DNA of 64,000 nucleotides from an uncultured Acetatifactor sp. (GTDB taxonomy: Bacteria > Bacillota > Clostridia > Lachnospirales > Lachnospiraceae), in the NCBI GenBank assembly GCA_910583845.1, contig CAJUAB010000007.1:106151-170150 (forward strand). Reading direction: 5' to 3'. The notes below the pieces were generated by a model. It was given only the letters and a program-made list of their open reading frames with translations, did not search any database and was not told the DNA's origin. Positions within the stretch are counted from its first letter, which is position 1; the number at the start of each line of letters is the position of its first letter. The position numbers and the translations under genes were made by a program. Below, piece after piece: positions 17,029-24,940 of this stretch.

Positions 17029-18138
17029 ATGGACAGGCGATTGATCGGAAAATGGTATAAGGAAGAAATGGGGGAGACCATCAATATTTTTGATGAGACA
17101 CCGCTGAAAATGAAGATGTCGTTTACATCAAGCGGCCATTATAATTTTGAACCAAACTGTGTCTATGAAAAAGACGGGTATCTGTGTTATGAGATCAACG
17201 ACGAATACTATCGTATGGTTTATCAGATAAAATATGTGGAGGGCCGCCTGGAAGGTTTTTACACCCAGCATGGCAAAACAACGCCCGTGAAGTATGAAAA
17301 AGTTGGCGATGTACCCGAAGATGAGCCTTATAAATATATTCCGACGGAAAAATATGTACCGGGCACAGATGAAGCCAGAATCGACATTTTGAAACGATAT
17401 ACCGGATACGACAGAAGTGAGGAACAGGGTTATCGCGACGAATATGTCTTAGGGGGCGAGATCCCAAAGATTCTGGAGAAATATAATTATTCCGGGTACA
17501 TAAAAGACATGGACAGCGCCCGGGATGAGATCGTATTCCGGCTTCTGGATTTTGTCTGCGACCATTTCGGACATAACGGCTCCGGCGGACTGGGCTCCGG
17601 AAGAAGGATCGCGGATCTCATAGAGTTCTGTGAAAAAAACAACAGCCAGAGTAACTGCAGGGGACTGGCCATTCTCCTGGCTTCGCTCCTGCGTCTGAAC
17701 GGAATAAAGGCGCGGCATATCACCTGCATGCCATACGAAGACCCCTTTGACGACTGTCATGTGGTAGTGGACTGCCTTTTGCCGTCGGGGAAACGGATCA
17801 TGCTTGACCCCACATGGCGGTTGTATCTTAAAGACAAAGAGGGTGAATATGTATCCCTTCCGCGCCTTCGGGAGCTTCTGGCAGCGGAAGAACCGATTTT
17901 TGAGAATTCCTCCGCCGGTTATAATGGAGCAGGGTTCGCGAAAGAGCATTATAGAGATTATATGATAAAGAACACTTTCCGCTTCGCGCGCTGCACGTTA
18001 AACAAAGAGGGCGTTGACGGGCGGTCGGAGGATTCGAGGGAGATCGAATTGATTCCCCGGGGCTATCCCACCGAAAAGTTCTCCGAGCATAAAAAAGCCG
18101 ACTTCGTCTATAATGATATGGAATTCTGGCAAATGTGA
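17029..18138 (+). CDS. Transglutaminase-like (papain-fold) protein
   Basis: 369 residues; GGAAAGGGAAG precedes the ATG. The first 100 residues resemble a small beta domain (GKWYKEEMGETINIFDE, YQIKYVEGRLEGFYTQHG). The C-terminal half is a transglutaminase-like core with a visible triad: C210 (SNCRGLAILLASLLRLNGIKA), H244 (DDCHVVVDCLLPSG) and D260 (MLDPTWRLYL). No signal peptide is seen, so it is likely cytosolic. It lies 177 bp after the membrane gene of the TIR-RyR cluster on the same strand. It may be a protease-like or cross-linking component of that system or an independent gene; spacing does not decide. Confidence 0.8.
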   Translation: MDRRLIGKWYKEEMGETINIFDETPLKMKMSFTSSGHYNFEPNCVYEKDGYLCYEINDEYYRMVYQIKYVEGRLEGFYTQHGKTTPVKYEKVGDVPEDEPYKYIPTEKYVPGTDEARIDILKRYTGYDRSEEQGYRDEYVLGGEIPKILEKYNYSGYIKDMDSARDEIVFRLLDFVCDHFGHNGSGGLGSGRRIADLIEFCEKNNSQSNCRGLAILLASLLRLNGIKARHITCMPYEDPFDDCHVVVDCLLPSGKRIMLDPTWRLYLKDKEGEYVSLPRLRELLAAEEPIFENSSAGYNGAGFAKEHYRDYMIKNTFRFARCTLNKEGVDGRSEDSREIELIPRGYPTEKFSEHKKADFVYNDMEFWQM

Positions 18139-18206
18139 GGGCGGCTGCGGTCAGTACATGACGGTCTGCCGCAGGGAGTGGAGACGAAACCAAAAGGAGG
18201 AAAAAC

Positions 18207-19043
18207 ATGGCACTGTTACAGGCAAATTTTATGTCCCGGTCACTGATGAGAACTGTACCGGTAAATATTATTCTTCCGGTGGACAAGCTGGCCTTTCCGG
18301 GCACGGCGCACAGAGAGGCGACCTCCTACAAGACGCTGTATCTTCTGCATGGCATCTTCGGAAACTATATGGACTGGGTGTCGGGAACCAATATCCAGCG
18401 GTGGGCGGAGGAAAAGGACCTGGCGGTGGTAATGCCCTCCGGGGACAATATGTTTTATGTGGATCAGAGAGAAAGCCTGAACCTCTATGGGGAATTTATC
18501 GGAAAAGAGCTGGTGGAGCTGACCAGAAAGGCCTTTCCCCTGTCTCACAGGCGGGAAGACACCTTTATTGCCGGCCTGTCCATGGGGGGATACGGAGCCA
18601 TGCGCAACGGCCTGAAATACCACGAAACCTTTGGCTATATCGCGGGTCTGTCCGCCGCGATGCCGGTGGAGGGCCTGGAGGAGAGGACCAACGACACACC
18701 GGTGGACATCAACCGGAGGGACTTTGCGGAGAGCATCTTCGGAGACCTGCGCAAAGTAAAGGACAGTGACATGAATCCCAAATGGCTGGTGGAGAGGCTG
18801 AGAGAGCAGGGAGCGGAGCTGCCGAAGATGTATCTGGCCTGCGGAACCGGGGACTCGCTGCTGGAACCGGGCCGTGAGATGAGGGACTATCTGAGGCAGG
18901 CGGGCATGGATGTGACTTACGAGGAGGGTCCCGGCGGACACGAGTGGGACTTCTGGAACCGTTATATCAAGAAGGTGCTGGACTGGCTGCCCCTTCAGGA
19001 AGAGGCAGAAGCCGGAATAAGCAGCGGGAATGTGGGAATATGA
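18207..19043 (+). CDS. Alpha/beta-hydrolase esterase (FrmB / tributyrin-esterase family)
   Basis: 278 residues with AGGAGGAAAAAC directly before the ATG. The nucleophile elbow GLSMGGYGAM puts the catalytic serine at S125, and GGHEWDFW puts the histidine at H245. The oxyanion-side motif YLLHGIFGNYMDW and the N-terminal SRSLMRTVPVNIILP are typical of the EstA/FrmB esterase D family. Members hydrolyse short-chain or formyl/acetyl esters, including acetylated sugars; no signal peptide is present, so it acts inside the cell. It follows the transglutaminase-like gene by 68 bp. The exact substrate is unknown. Confidence 0.88.
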   Translation: MALLQANFMSRSLMRTVPVNIILPVDKLAFPGTAHREATSYKTLYLLHGIFGNYMDWVSGTNIQRWAEEKDLAVVMPSGDNMFYVDQRESLNLYGEFIGKELVELTRKAFPLSHRREDTFIAGLSMGGYGAMRNGLKYHETFGYIAGLSAAMPVEGLEERTNDTPVDINRRDFAESIFGDLRKVKDSDMNPKWLVERLREQGAELPKMYLACGTGDSLLEPGREMRDYLRQAGMDVTYEEGPGGHEWDFWNRYIKKVLDWLPLQEEAEAGISSGNVGI

Positions 19044-19087
19044 CAGACGGAGAACAGGAAGCGGCCTTATGCCTCCCCGGCGCGTAC

Positions 19088-19156
19088 GGCCCGGCCGGAC
19101 TGTACATGCCGGGAAAGCATAAGGCCCGGCCTGGCTGTACGCGCCGGAGAAAGCAA
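19088..19156. repeat. Two imperfect 35-bp tandem repeats between convergent genes
   Basis: GGCCCGGCC begins units at 19088 and 19123. Both continue with similar C/TGTAC...GCCGG...GAAAGCA sequence. It is GC-rich and may help end transcription from both sides, but there is no U-run. Confidence 0.6.
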
Positions 19157-19182
19157 GGCCGGCCGCTGCCTGTCAGAGTATT

Positions 19183-20997
19183 TTAAACGGGATTCTGCAT
19201 TTCCGGCAATGCCAGAATCCATTCCGCAAGACGGCAATTTTCCTCATCCAGGGCCAGAGCGTCCTCCAGTATACCCGCTTGCCTTGCACGGAGTTCAGGT
19301 GTGGAAACGCCGGAAAATGTGATGGTGTGATCCGCAGCATCGCCTGCGGGCAGATAGTTTGCCAGCTGGCGAAACGCGGCTGTGGCATCGGAGATCACCT
19401 GACAGTTATCCGCTATTTTTGTCAGATATTCCATCCCTGTTTCGGAGAGCAGGGGGATGTTTTCATGCAGCCAGGCAGCCGCCGCGCTCCGGGCATCTAT
19501 GAGATTACACAGCATATTGTCATTTACATCCAGGCGTCTTCTGACAGCTTCCTCGTCGTTTTCCATCAGGAAATCAGATTCTTTTTCCAGCCCCTTGATC
19601 CAGGCCTTATAGGCTTCTCTTCCCTGATGGTAGCAGTCGCGTGCCTTGGCGTGAAAAGAACGGATCAGGGTGTCAAGCGAGGTTTTCAAGGCGCTGAGCG
19701 GTGACGGCGCCGCCCCTTTTTCTCCGATATGCATTATGAGGAAAGGCCAGAAATCACCGTACAGATACCCCCCATTTTCCTCAAAGACGATCCGCCGTTC
19801 TTCCCGATTCTGACTGTCTTCCTGCTCCAGGGCCGCGAAGACTTCCCTGTCAAAATAAGTCCGGCACAAAAAGCGGCTGCCGTTGTCGGTATATCCTGTT
19901 ATGACGCCCCATTCGGGGGCCACCCGCAGATTGATGGCCAGCACCGGTCTGCCGTTCCGAATATCCTTCATGATGGCGGCCCGTTCCGCCTGCCGGTCCT
20001 GCTTTTCCAGCCGTTCCGCCACCCGGAAGGAATACCCCAGGTTCTTGAAAAAGGGCGTGGCATAGTCAAAGGCCACAAGCGCGTCCGTGCAGCTGTAGTC
20101 CCAGACATCGGTAAAACAGATCCGATAGCACGCGCCGCTCATTCCCATGATCTGGTGATAGGTGTACGGCTCCCCCATGAATCGCAGCGCCGCGTAAAGA
20201 GCGCCGGCCCACGGGCAATCCATTCCCTCGCCCCAGGCCAGAGGGATGATATCCTTCAGGACACATCTGGATTGATCCTCCGGCAGCAGCCGTGTGCGAT
20301 GATCCCCGTAGCAGAGGACATGATCCTCCGCGCAGCTGATGGCATGAATGCCCTCTGCATTCAGATAGACCAAAGTCAGATATTCTGTCTCGTCGCTGGC
20401 GGTATTGCTGGGAAAATTCTCATGATTCACCGCAATTCGGTCCCACTTGAAGTACTCGTAGTGGTTCATCTTTTGCAGGACGGAGGAATATGACCTGCCG
20501 TTCCCATAGTAAGCACCAATCAACTGAAACGGTTTGTCTGCCGTATGCCCGATGCTTTCTTTGTTTATAAGGAGATTTTCGTTTTGCAGCGCATAGGTAA
20601 AGTAGATCCCCTCCGGTGTCTGATATTTCACAATCAGCATTTTCAGACGGTCACTTTCGAGGGAAGCTCCCGTAAACGCGGAATTTACGTAAATATTGAG
20701 CGCGTTGTCACGTACCATATTATCTATAAAGTGCGTGACGGGGATATGGGTCTGGCCGTCCGTGTAGACCGCCTCCAGGACAAAAAATTCTCTGGGCAGC
20801 AGCAGACTGTCAATGCTGCATTCCAGCGCTCCGGCCAGGGCGGGAAGAATGGCTGTCTCAGGCAGACATCGGGCATTCTCCCATTTGGATATGGCCTGCG
20901 GACTCACGTGCAGCCGCTCCGCAAGCTCTTCTCCCGTGAACCCCCGCTCCCTGCGAAGAAGGGCAATTCTTTTTCCTGTCTTTTCCAAATCAATCAT
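19183..20997 (-). CDS. XRE regulator fused to a BtrH/C39-like domain
   Basis: 604 residues from the ATG at 20997, with AAGGAG 8 nt upstream; an open frame extends to 21072 but lacks a site. Residues 1-60 are a clear XRE helix-turn-helix (LRRERGFTGEELAERLHVSPQAISKWEN split over two helices). A middle region (about 70-260) is unassigned. From about residue 265 GMDCPWAGALYAALRFMGEP and MGMSGACYRICF resemble the BtrH N-terminal, peptidase-C39-like fold. The tail is helical. DNA-binding plus a papain-like sensor/acyl-handling domain in one chain is unusual. The target may be its own long upstream region. Function is not known. Confidence 0.75.
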   Translation of the reverse strand: MIDLEKTGKRIALLRRERGFTGEELAERLHVSPQAISKWENARCLPETAILPALAGALECSIDSLLLPREFFVLEAVYTDGQTHIPVTHFIDNMVRDNALNIYVNSAFTGASLESDRLKMLIVKYQTPEGIYFTYALQNENLLINKESIGHTADKPFQLIGAYYGNGRSYSSVLQKMNHYEYFKWDRIAVNHENFPSNTASDETEYLTLVYLNAEGIHAISCAEDHVLCYGDHRTRLLPEDQSRCVLKDIIPLAWGEGMDCPWAGALYAALRFMGEPYTYHQIMGMSGACYRICFTDVWDYSCTDALVAFDYATPFFKNLGYSFRVAERLEKQDRQAERAAIMKDIRNGRPVLAINLRVAPEWGVITGYTDNGSRFLCRTYFDREVFAALEQEDSQNREERRIVFEENGGYLYGDFWPFLIMHIGEKGAAPSPLSALKTSLDTLIRSFHAKARDCYHQGREAYKAWIKGLEKESDFLMENDEEAVRRRLDVNDNMLCNLIDARSAAAAWLHENIPLLSETGMEYLTKIADNCQVISDATAAFRQLANYLPAGDAADHTITFSGVSTPELRARQAGILEDALALDEENCRLAEWILALPEMQNPV

Positions 20998-21113
20998 CTT
21001 GTCTCTCCTTGTATGATAAGTTTCAGCGCTGTACCTATATTGTAAGCCGGAGAGGGAGGATTTACAATACATGCCGCGTTAAGGAGAAAACAGAAAAATC
21101 AACCTGGAGTTCA

Positions 21114-21273
21114 GAGCGTGTTTGAAAAATGCTTTCTGCCGGATGTGCGTCACAATTTGTGGGAGATTTGGGCCAAATGAAGGGCGCATAGCGGGTTATG
21201 TAACCTGAATATGCCCCAAATCTTACGCAGAGTGGGGCGTGCAGATGGCAGGAATGATTTTTCAGACACGCTC
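21114..21273. repeat. 160-bp MITE-like element with 27-bp terminal inverted repeats
   Basis: The ends GAGCGTGTTTGAAAAATG (21114 onward) and its counterpart ending CAGACACGCTC (21273) form 27-bp inverted repeats with four mismatches. Inside, AGATTTGGG (21164-21172) pairs with CCCAAATCT (21215-21223). No coding frame and no evident target duplication are seen. Parts of the same sequence recur at about 22405-22442, 42205-42229 and 56740-56774, so it is a dispersed family. Confidence 0.7.
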
Positions 21274-21495
21274 CAATACTCTATTCGGCTGGCTTTTGGA
21301 CTATAACTCCATACAGCCTGGCCAATTTGATCCATGCATCCTGCGTCCTGCACTTTCGGCATTACGCCTGATTGTCCATGACCGAACCTGCTGAAGCTGT
21401 CCAAATCCGGCAGCGATTTTCCCGGGGCGTACAGTTGCGGTTTGCCGCAGACATCCCCGCGCAGGGCTTCATATTTTGATCATCATTTAGTCCAG

Positions 21496-21745
21496 CAGGG
21501 TATATACAGAAAAATTGTGTGTCAGTACCCCGCCGTTTCGCAAATTGTCCCCTTTTTGCTCAGTTTGTATGGTTAAACAGGGTATATACAGAAAAATTGT
21601 CGCTCCATATCCACTTTTTTGCGATCAGCGGGGTACTGATGCATAATTTTTCTGTATATACCCTGATCTGCGAGAAAAAATCGTTTTTTCTGCCCCCAGG
21701 GACTCTGGGCAGGGTATTGGGAAGTAATTTTTTTATATATACCCC
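21496..21745. repeat. Array of CAGGGTATATACAGAAAAAT repeats in both orientations
   Basis: A 38-bp unit at 21496-21533 reappears inverted at 21628-21665 with three differences. The first 23 bp are repeated directly at 21578-21600, and a degenerate inverted copy lies at 21726-21745. The big inverted pair could form a long cruciform or RNA hairpin. The frames that cross it are short and made of repeat sequence, so it is taken as non-coding. Confidence 0.75.
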
Positions 21746-21981
21746 GGCCTCTGTCTGGAACAAGATATTCCGGATACGTCCAGGGGAAAACGGAGATTTT
21801 TGATAATTCACCCGGGAAGAGCATACATCTGGATTTCCGTTTTGGTTTTGACCGGTCCGGACCTGTTTGGGTCAGGGTGTAAAATAAGAGGGATTTCGGT
21901 AAAGTATCGTTACTAACCGGACAGAGTACAGAACGGGTGGGAGGGAAATGCAGGAAATGCAAATGAGGGGACAAAATTTTC

Positions 21982-22010
21982 TTGACAACGCTTTACCGCA
22001 ACACTATAAT
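21982..22010 (+). promoter_or_regulatory. Perfect consensus sigma-A promoter of the T-box/oxidoreductase operon
   Basis: TTGACA (21982-21987), a 17-bp spacer and TATAAT (22005-22010) match the consensus exactly. The predicted transcript would start near 22017, leaving about 470 nt of leader before the first gene. Confidence 0.85.
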
Positions 22011-22016
22011 AAATTC

Positions 22017-22265
22017 AACTGAGAAAGACAGTGACGGAGACAGTACATAGATCCCAAAGGTCACAGAGAGCCGCGGAAGCTGAGAAGCGGCGCGAGTAGG
22101 ATACATGGAACATCCCTCCCGAGTTGCAGCACCAAAATGCCGGCGGCGGCGTGAGTAGATGCTGACGGGTTTCTCCCGTGACAGAGGACGCATATGCTGG
22201 TATGTCGTAAATGGATGGGATTGATTACAGCTTCTGCCGTTTACGGTGGGGGCTGTTTTGGTTTT
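22017..22265 (+). promoter_or_regulatory. Degenerate T-box riboswitch leader
   Basis: The leader has the order of parts of a T-box. Stem I has GTGACGGAGACAGTA, the conserved CAGAGAG and the distal GAAGCTGAGAAGC loop. Its 3' side reads GGAACATCCCTCCCGAGTTGC. Stem III is ACGGG-tttct-CCCGT (about 22164-22180). The T-box sequence ATGCTGGTATGTCG (22194-22207) agrees with the consensus at about 9 of 14 positions and keeps the TGGTA core. A terminator stem TCGTAAATGG / CCGTTTACGG (22205-22214 / 22237-22246) follows, before a T-rich stretch. The specifier after GGAA could be CAU (His) or, one base on, AUC (Ile); I cannot decide. The weak T-box sequence suggests it may be decaying. Confidence 0.65.
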
Positions 22266-22404
22266 CTGTTCCGGGCCGGAGCGCTGTCTGGCCGGATACC
22301 GGCATTTTACCTGGCAGGCCGGATTTGCAGGGGCGGGGAACGCCGTCCAATGCCGCATAAAGGTACAATCCGGGAAGCGGGAAACTTTGTGACTGATTAT
22401 GGCG

Positions 22405-22442
22405 CAGGGCGTACAGATGGCAGGAATGATTTTCAGACACGC
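22405..22442 (+). repeat. Partial copy of the 160-bp MITE-like element (right end)
   Basis: GGCGTACAGATGGCAGGAAT and the following TGATTTTCAGACACGC match the right end of the element at 21114-21273 with few changes. It lies in the leader between the T-box and the first oxidoreductase gene. The remainder of the 22266-22485 gap holds no recognised feature. Confidence 0.65.
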
Positions 22443-22485
22443 CAAAGGGCCGGGGTAACCCGGCCTGCGCGGAAAAGAGGATACT

Positions 22486-23058
22486 ATGAGAGATACAATC
22501 GAGATCAGATGGCATGGCCGGGGCGGCCAGGGAGCCAAGACGGCGGCGTTATTGCTGGCGGATGTGGCGTTCAAGACAGGCAAATATGTGCAGGGCTTCC
22601 CGGAGTACGGTCCGGAGCGTATGGGCGCGCCCATCACTGCCTACAACAGGCTCAGCGACAGTCCCATCACCATTCACTCCAATATCTATGAGCCGGACCT
22701 GGTGGCAGTGGTAGACGACAGTCTGCTGGAATCCATCGATGTGACACAGGGGCTGAGTCCCCTGGGGGCTGTCATTGTCAACAGCCAGAAGTCCAGAGAA
22801 GAGATCATTCCCCATCTGAGAGGTTATGAGGGCAGGGTGTATGTCATCGACGCCAGAGAAATATCGGTGAAGGCGCTGGGCAGATACTTCCCCAATTCAC
22901 CTATGCTGGCCGCAGTGGTGGCGGTGTCCGGCGTCATGGAGCCGGCGGTATTTTTGCAGGAAATGAGAGCGTCCTACCAGCACAAGTTCGCCAAGAAGCC
23001 GGAAGTCATAGACGGCAACATGAAAGCGCTGGAACTTACCTTCGAGGCGCTGAAATAA
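22486..23058 (+). CDS. 2-oxoacid:ferredoxin oxidoreductase, gamma subunit
   Basis: 190 residues. The start IEIRWHGRGGQGAKTAALLL carries the glycine-rich motif that opens all gamma (PorG/VorC-type) domains, followed by GFPEYGPERMGAPITAYNRL. This domain contributes to CoA and subunit contacts in the cytosolic enzyme that converts a 2-oxoacid, CoA and oxidised ferredoxin to acyl-CoA, CO2 and reduced ferredoxin. It is the first of four genes in the order gamma, delta, alpha, beta, as in archaeal and Thermotoga-type enzymes. Pyruvate or branched-chain 2-oxoacids are possible substrates; the sequence alone does not settle it. Expression is probably under the T-box leader upstream. Confidence 0.93.
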   Translation: MRDTIEIRWHGRGGQGAKTAALLLADVAFKTGKYVQGFPEYGPERMGAPITAYNRLSDSPITIHSNIYEPDLVAVVDDSLLESIDVTQGLSPLGAVIVNSQKSREEIIPHLRGYEGRVYVIDAREISVKALGRYFPNSPMLAAVVAVSGVMEPAVFLQEMRASYQHKFAKKPEVIDGNMKALELTFEALK

Positions 23059-23221
23059 TCCGTCTCCGCTTCCGGATGGAGGCACGGCGGCAAAAGGCAA
23101 CTGAAAACGGCATACATCCCCGGGACGCGCCGGAAAATCCGGCCACTGAAAACGAGGAGACTCTTTCTGGCGGGATCAGGCAGGGGAAACGTGTATGCAA
23201 AACGGATAGCAGGAGATTCAT

Positions 23222-23518
23222 ATGAAAAGTACAGAGATCAATGAAAAGAGCCCCTGGCAGGATATCACGGAGGGGAACAAGATATTCGAACCGGCCACAT
23301 CCCGGCATTTCCGCACGGGGGAGTGGCGCACCGCCACGCCGGTGTTTGACGAGGAAAAATGCAAGCAGTGTCTGTTGTGCTTCCCGGTGTGCCCGGATTC
23401 TTCCATTCCGGTGAAGGATGGCAGAAGAGAAGATTTTGACTACGATCACTGCAAGGGCTGCGGCATCTGTGCCAAAGTGTGTCCCTTCGGCGCGATCACG
23501 ATGAAGGAGGGCAGATAG
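23222..23518 (+). CDS. 2-oxoacid:ferredoxin oxidoreductase, delta subunit (2[4Fe-4S] ferredoxin)
   Basis: 98 residues with AGGAG 7 nt upstream. Two cluster motifs are complete: CKQCLLCFPVCPD and CKGCGICAKVCPFGA. The chain has the N-terminal extension (GEWRTATPVFDEEKC) typical of PorD-type subunits, which carry electrons from the TPP site to external ferredoxin. A 163-bp gap without a recognised feature separates it from the gamma gene. The stop codon is immediately followed by the alpha ATG, so the two are translated together. Confidence 0.95.
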   Translation: MKSTEINEKSPWQDITEGNKIFEPATSRHFRTGEWRTATPVFDEEKCKQCLLCFPVCPDSSIPVKDGRREDFDYDHCKGCGICAKVCPFGAITMKEGR

Positions 23519-24709
23519 ATGGCAATCAGAGAAAGACTATCCGGCAATGAGGCGGTGGCCTATGCCATAAAGCAGATCAATCCGGACGTGATGCCTGCTT
23601 TTCCCATCACGCCCTCCACGGAGATCCCCCAGTACGTGGCCAACTACATTGCCAATGGGGACATAGACACTGAATTTATTCATGTGGAAAGCGAGCACAG
23701 CGCCATGAGCGCCACTCTGGGAGCCAGCGCGGCCGGGGCCAGGGCTTTGACAGCCACATCCTCCTGCGGCATGGCCCTGATGTGGGAAGAGCTCTATGTG
23801 GCCGCGTCGGACAGGCTGCCCATAGTGCTGGCGCTGGTGAACCGCGCGCTCACCGGCCCCATCAATATCAACGCGGATCACTCCGACAGTATGGGTGCCA
23901 GAGACAGCGGCTGGATTCAGATTTACGCGGAGTCCAACCAGGAGGTGTATGACAATTTTCTACAGGCATTTCCCATTGCGGAGGACCCGCGGGTGCATCT
24001 GCCGGTGATGATCTGTCAGGACGGCTTTATCACAAGCCACGGTGTGGAGAATATTCTGCTGGTGGAGGACGAGAAGGTCCGGGAGCTGGTGGGTGAATAC
24101 CATCCGGAGCACTTTCTGCTCAACAGCGGAGAACCTATGGCTGTGGGACCCTACGCGGTGTCCAACTACTATATGGAGACCAAGCGGGCCCAGCGGGAGG
24201 CCATGATAAACGCAAAAACCGTGATTCTGGAACTGGCGGCGAAATTTGAGGAGATGACCGGCAGACATTACGGTTTCTTTGAGGAGTACGCCATGGAGGA
24301 CGCGGAGTATGTCATCGTCCTCATCGGCTCCGCCGCCGGTACCTGTAAGGCGGCGGTGGATGGGATTCGCCAAAGCACCGGCAAAAAAGTGGGACTGTGC
24401 AAAATCCGGGTGTTCCGTCCCTTCCCGGAGGAAGAACTGGCCCGGGCGCTGAAAGACCGCAGGGCGATTGCCATTCTGGACCGCAGCGAGATGTTTTCCG
24501 CCACCGGCGGCCCTCTGGGCGCGGAGGTCCGCGCGGCGCTGCAAAGCGCCGGGTCCCGGGCAGAAGTGGTCAATTATTTCTACGGCCTGGGCGGCAGAGA
24601 TATCACGGTGCAGGATTTTGAGAGGGTTTATGAGCGGCTGGAAGAGATTGCAGTGACCCGCGAGATTCCGGATATGTATGAGTATATCGGACTTCGGTCG
24701 CGGTCATGA
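23519..24709 (+). CDS. 2-oxoacid:ferredoxin oxidoreductase, alpha subunit
   Basis: 396 residues; AAGGAGG lies before the ATG, which touches the ferredoxin stop. Pyrimidine-binding family features include GNEAVAYAIKQINPDVMPAF, PITPSTEIPQYVANY and the ESEHSAMSATLGASAAGAR segment with the catalytic glutamate region. The C-terminal part (VVNYFYGLGGRDITVQDFE) is the transketolase-C-like domain II. Length and layout are those of PorA/VorB. It forms a heterotetramer with its neighbours in the cytosol. The gene is followed by a 101-bp tandem duplication. Confidence 0.94.
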   Translation: MAIRERLSGNEAVAYAIKQINPDVMPAFPITPSTEIPQYVANYIANGDIDTEFIHVESEHSAMSATLGASAAGARALTATSSCGMALMWEELYVAASDRLPIVLALVNRALTGPININADHSDSMGARDSGWIQIYAESNQEVYDNFLQAFPIAEDPRVHLPVMICQDGFITSHGVENILLVEDEKVRELVGEYHPEHFLLNSGEPMAVGPYAVSNYYMETKRAQREAMINAKTVILELAAKFEEMTGRHYGFFEEYAMEDAEYVIVLIGSAAGTCKAAVDGIRQSTGKKVGLCKIRVFRPFPEEELARALKDRRAIAILDRSEMFSATGGPLGAEVRAALQSAGSRAEVVNYFYGLGGRDITVQDFERVYERLEEIAVTREIPDMYEYIGLRSRS

Positions 24710-24715
24710 TAAGCG

Positions 24716-24917
24716 GGAACTCAAAGCAGCATGAGCCCGCCCAGGGCCCGGAGAATCTGGGGACGCCGGAGTGCCCGCAGATTGCTTCGTTGGAAAGGCC
24801 CTGCGAGGGGACATGCGGAACTCAAAACAGCATGATCCCGCCCAGGGCCCGGAGAATCTGGGGACGCCGGAGTGCCCGCAGATTGCTTCGTTGGAAAGGC
24901 CCTGTGAGGGGACATGC
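24716..24917. repeat. Two tandem 101-bp direct repeats between alpha and beta subunit genes
   Basis: The units start at GGAACTC at 24716 and 24817 and a third partial start lies at 24918, giving an exact 101-bp period. The two units differ at only a few bases. 101 is not a multiple of three, and no frame is conserved between copies, so it is non-coding. It appears to be a recent duplication within the operon. Confidence 0.9.
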
Positions 24918-24940
24918 GGAACTCTTAATCGGAGGAAACA

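Noticed and set aside
21519..21803. Short frames on both strands in the repeat array
   Set aside because: They consist of the inverted repeats translated in both directions, with no ribosome site.
24716..24917. Possible CRISPR remnant or small gene
   Set aside because: Only two 101-bp units without repeat-spacer pattern, and no conserved frame.
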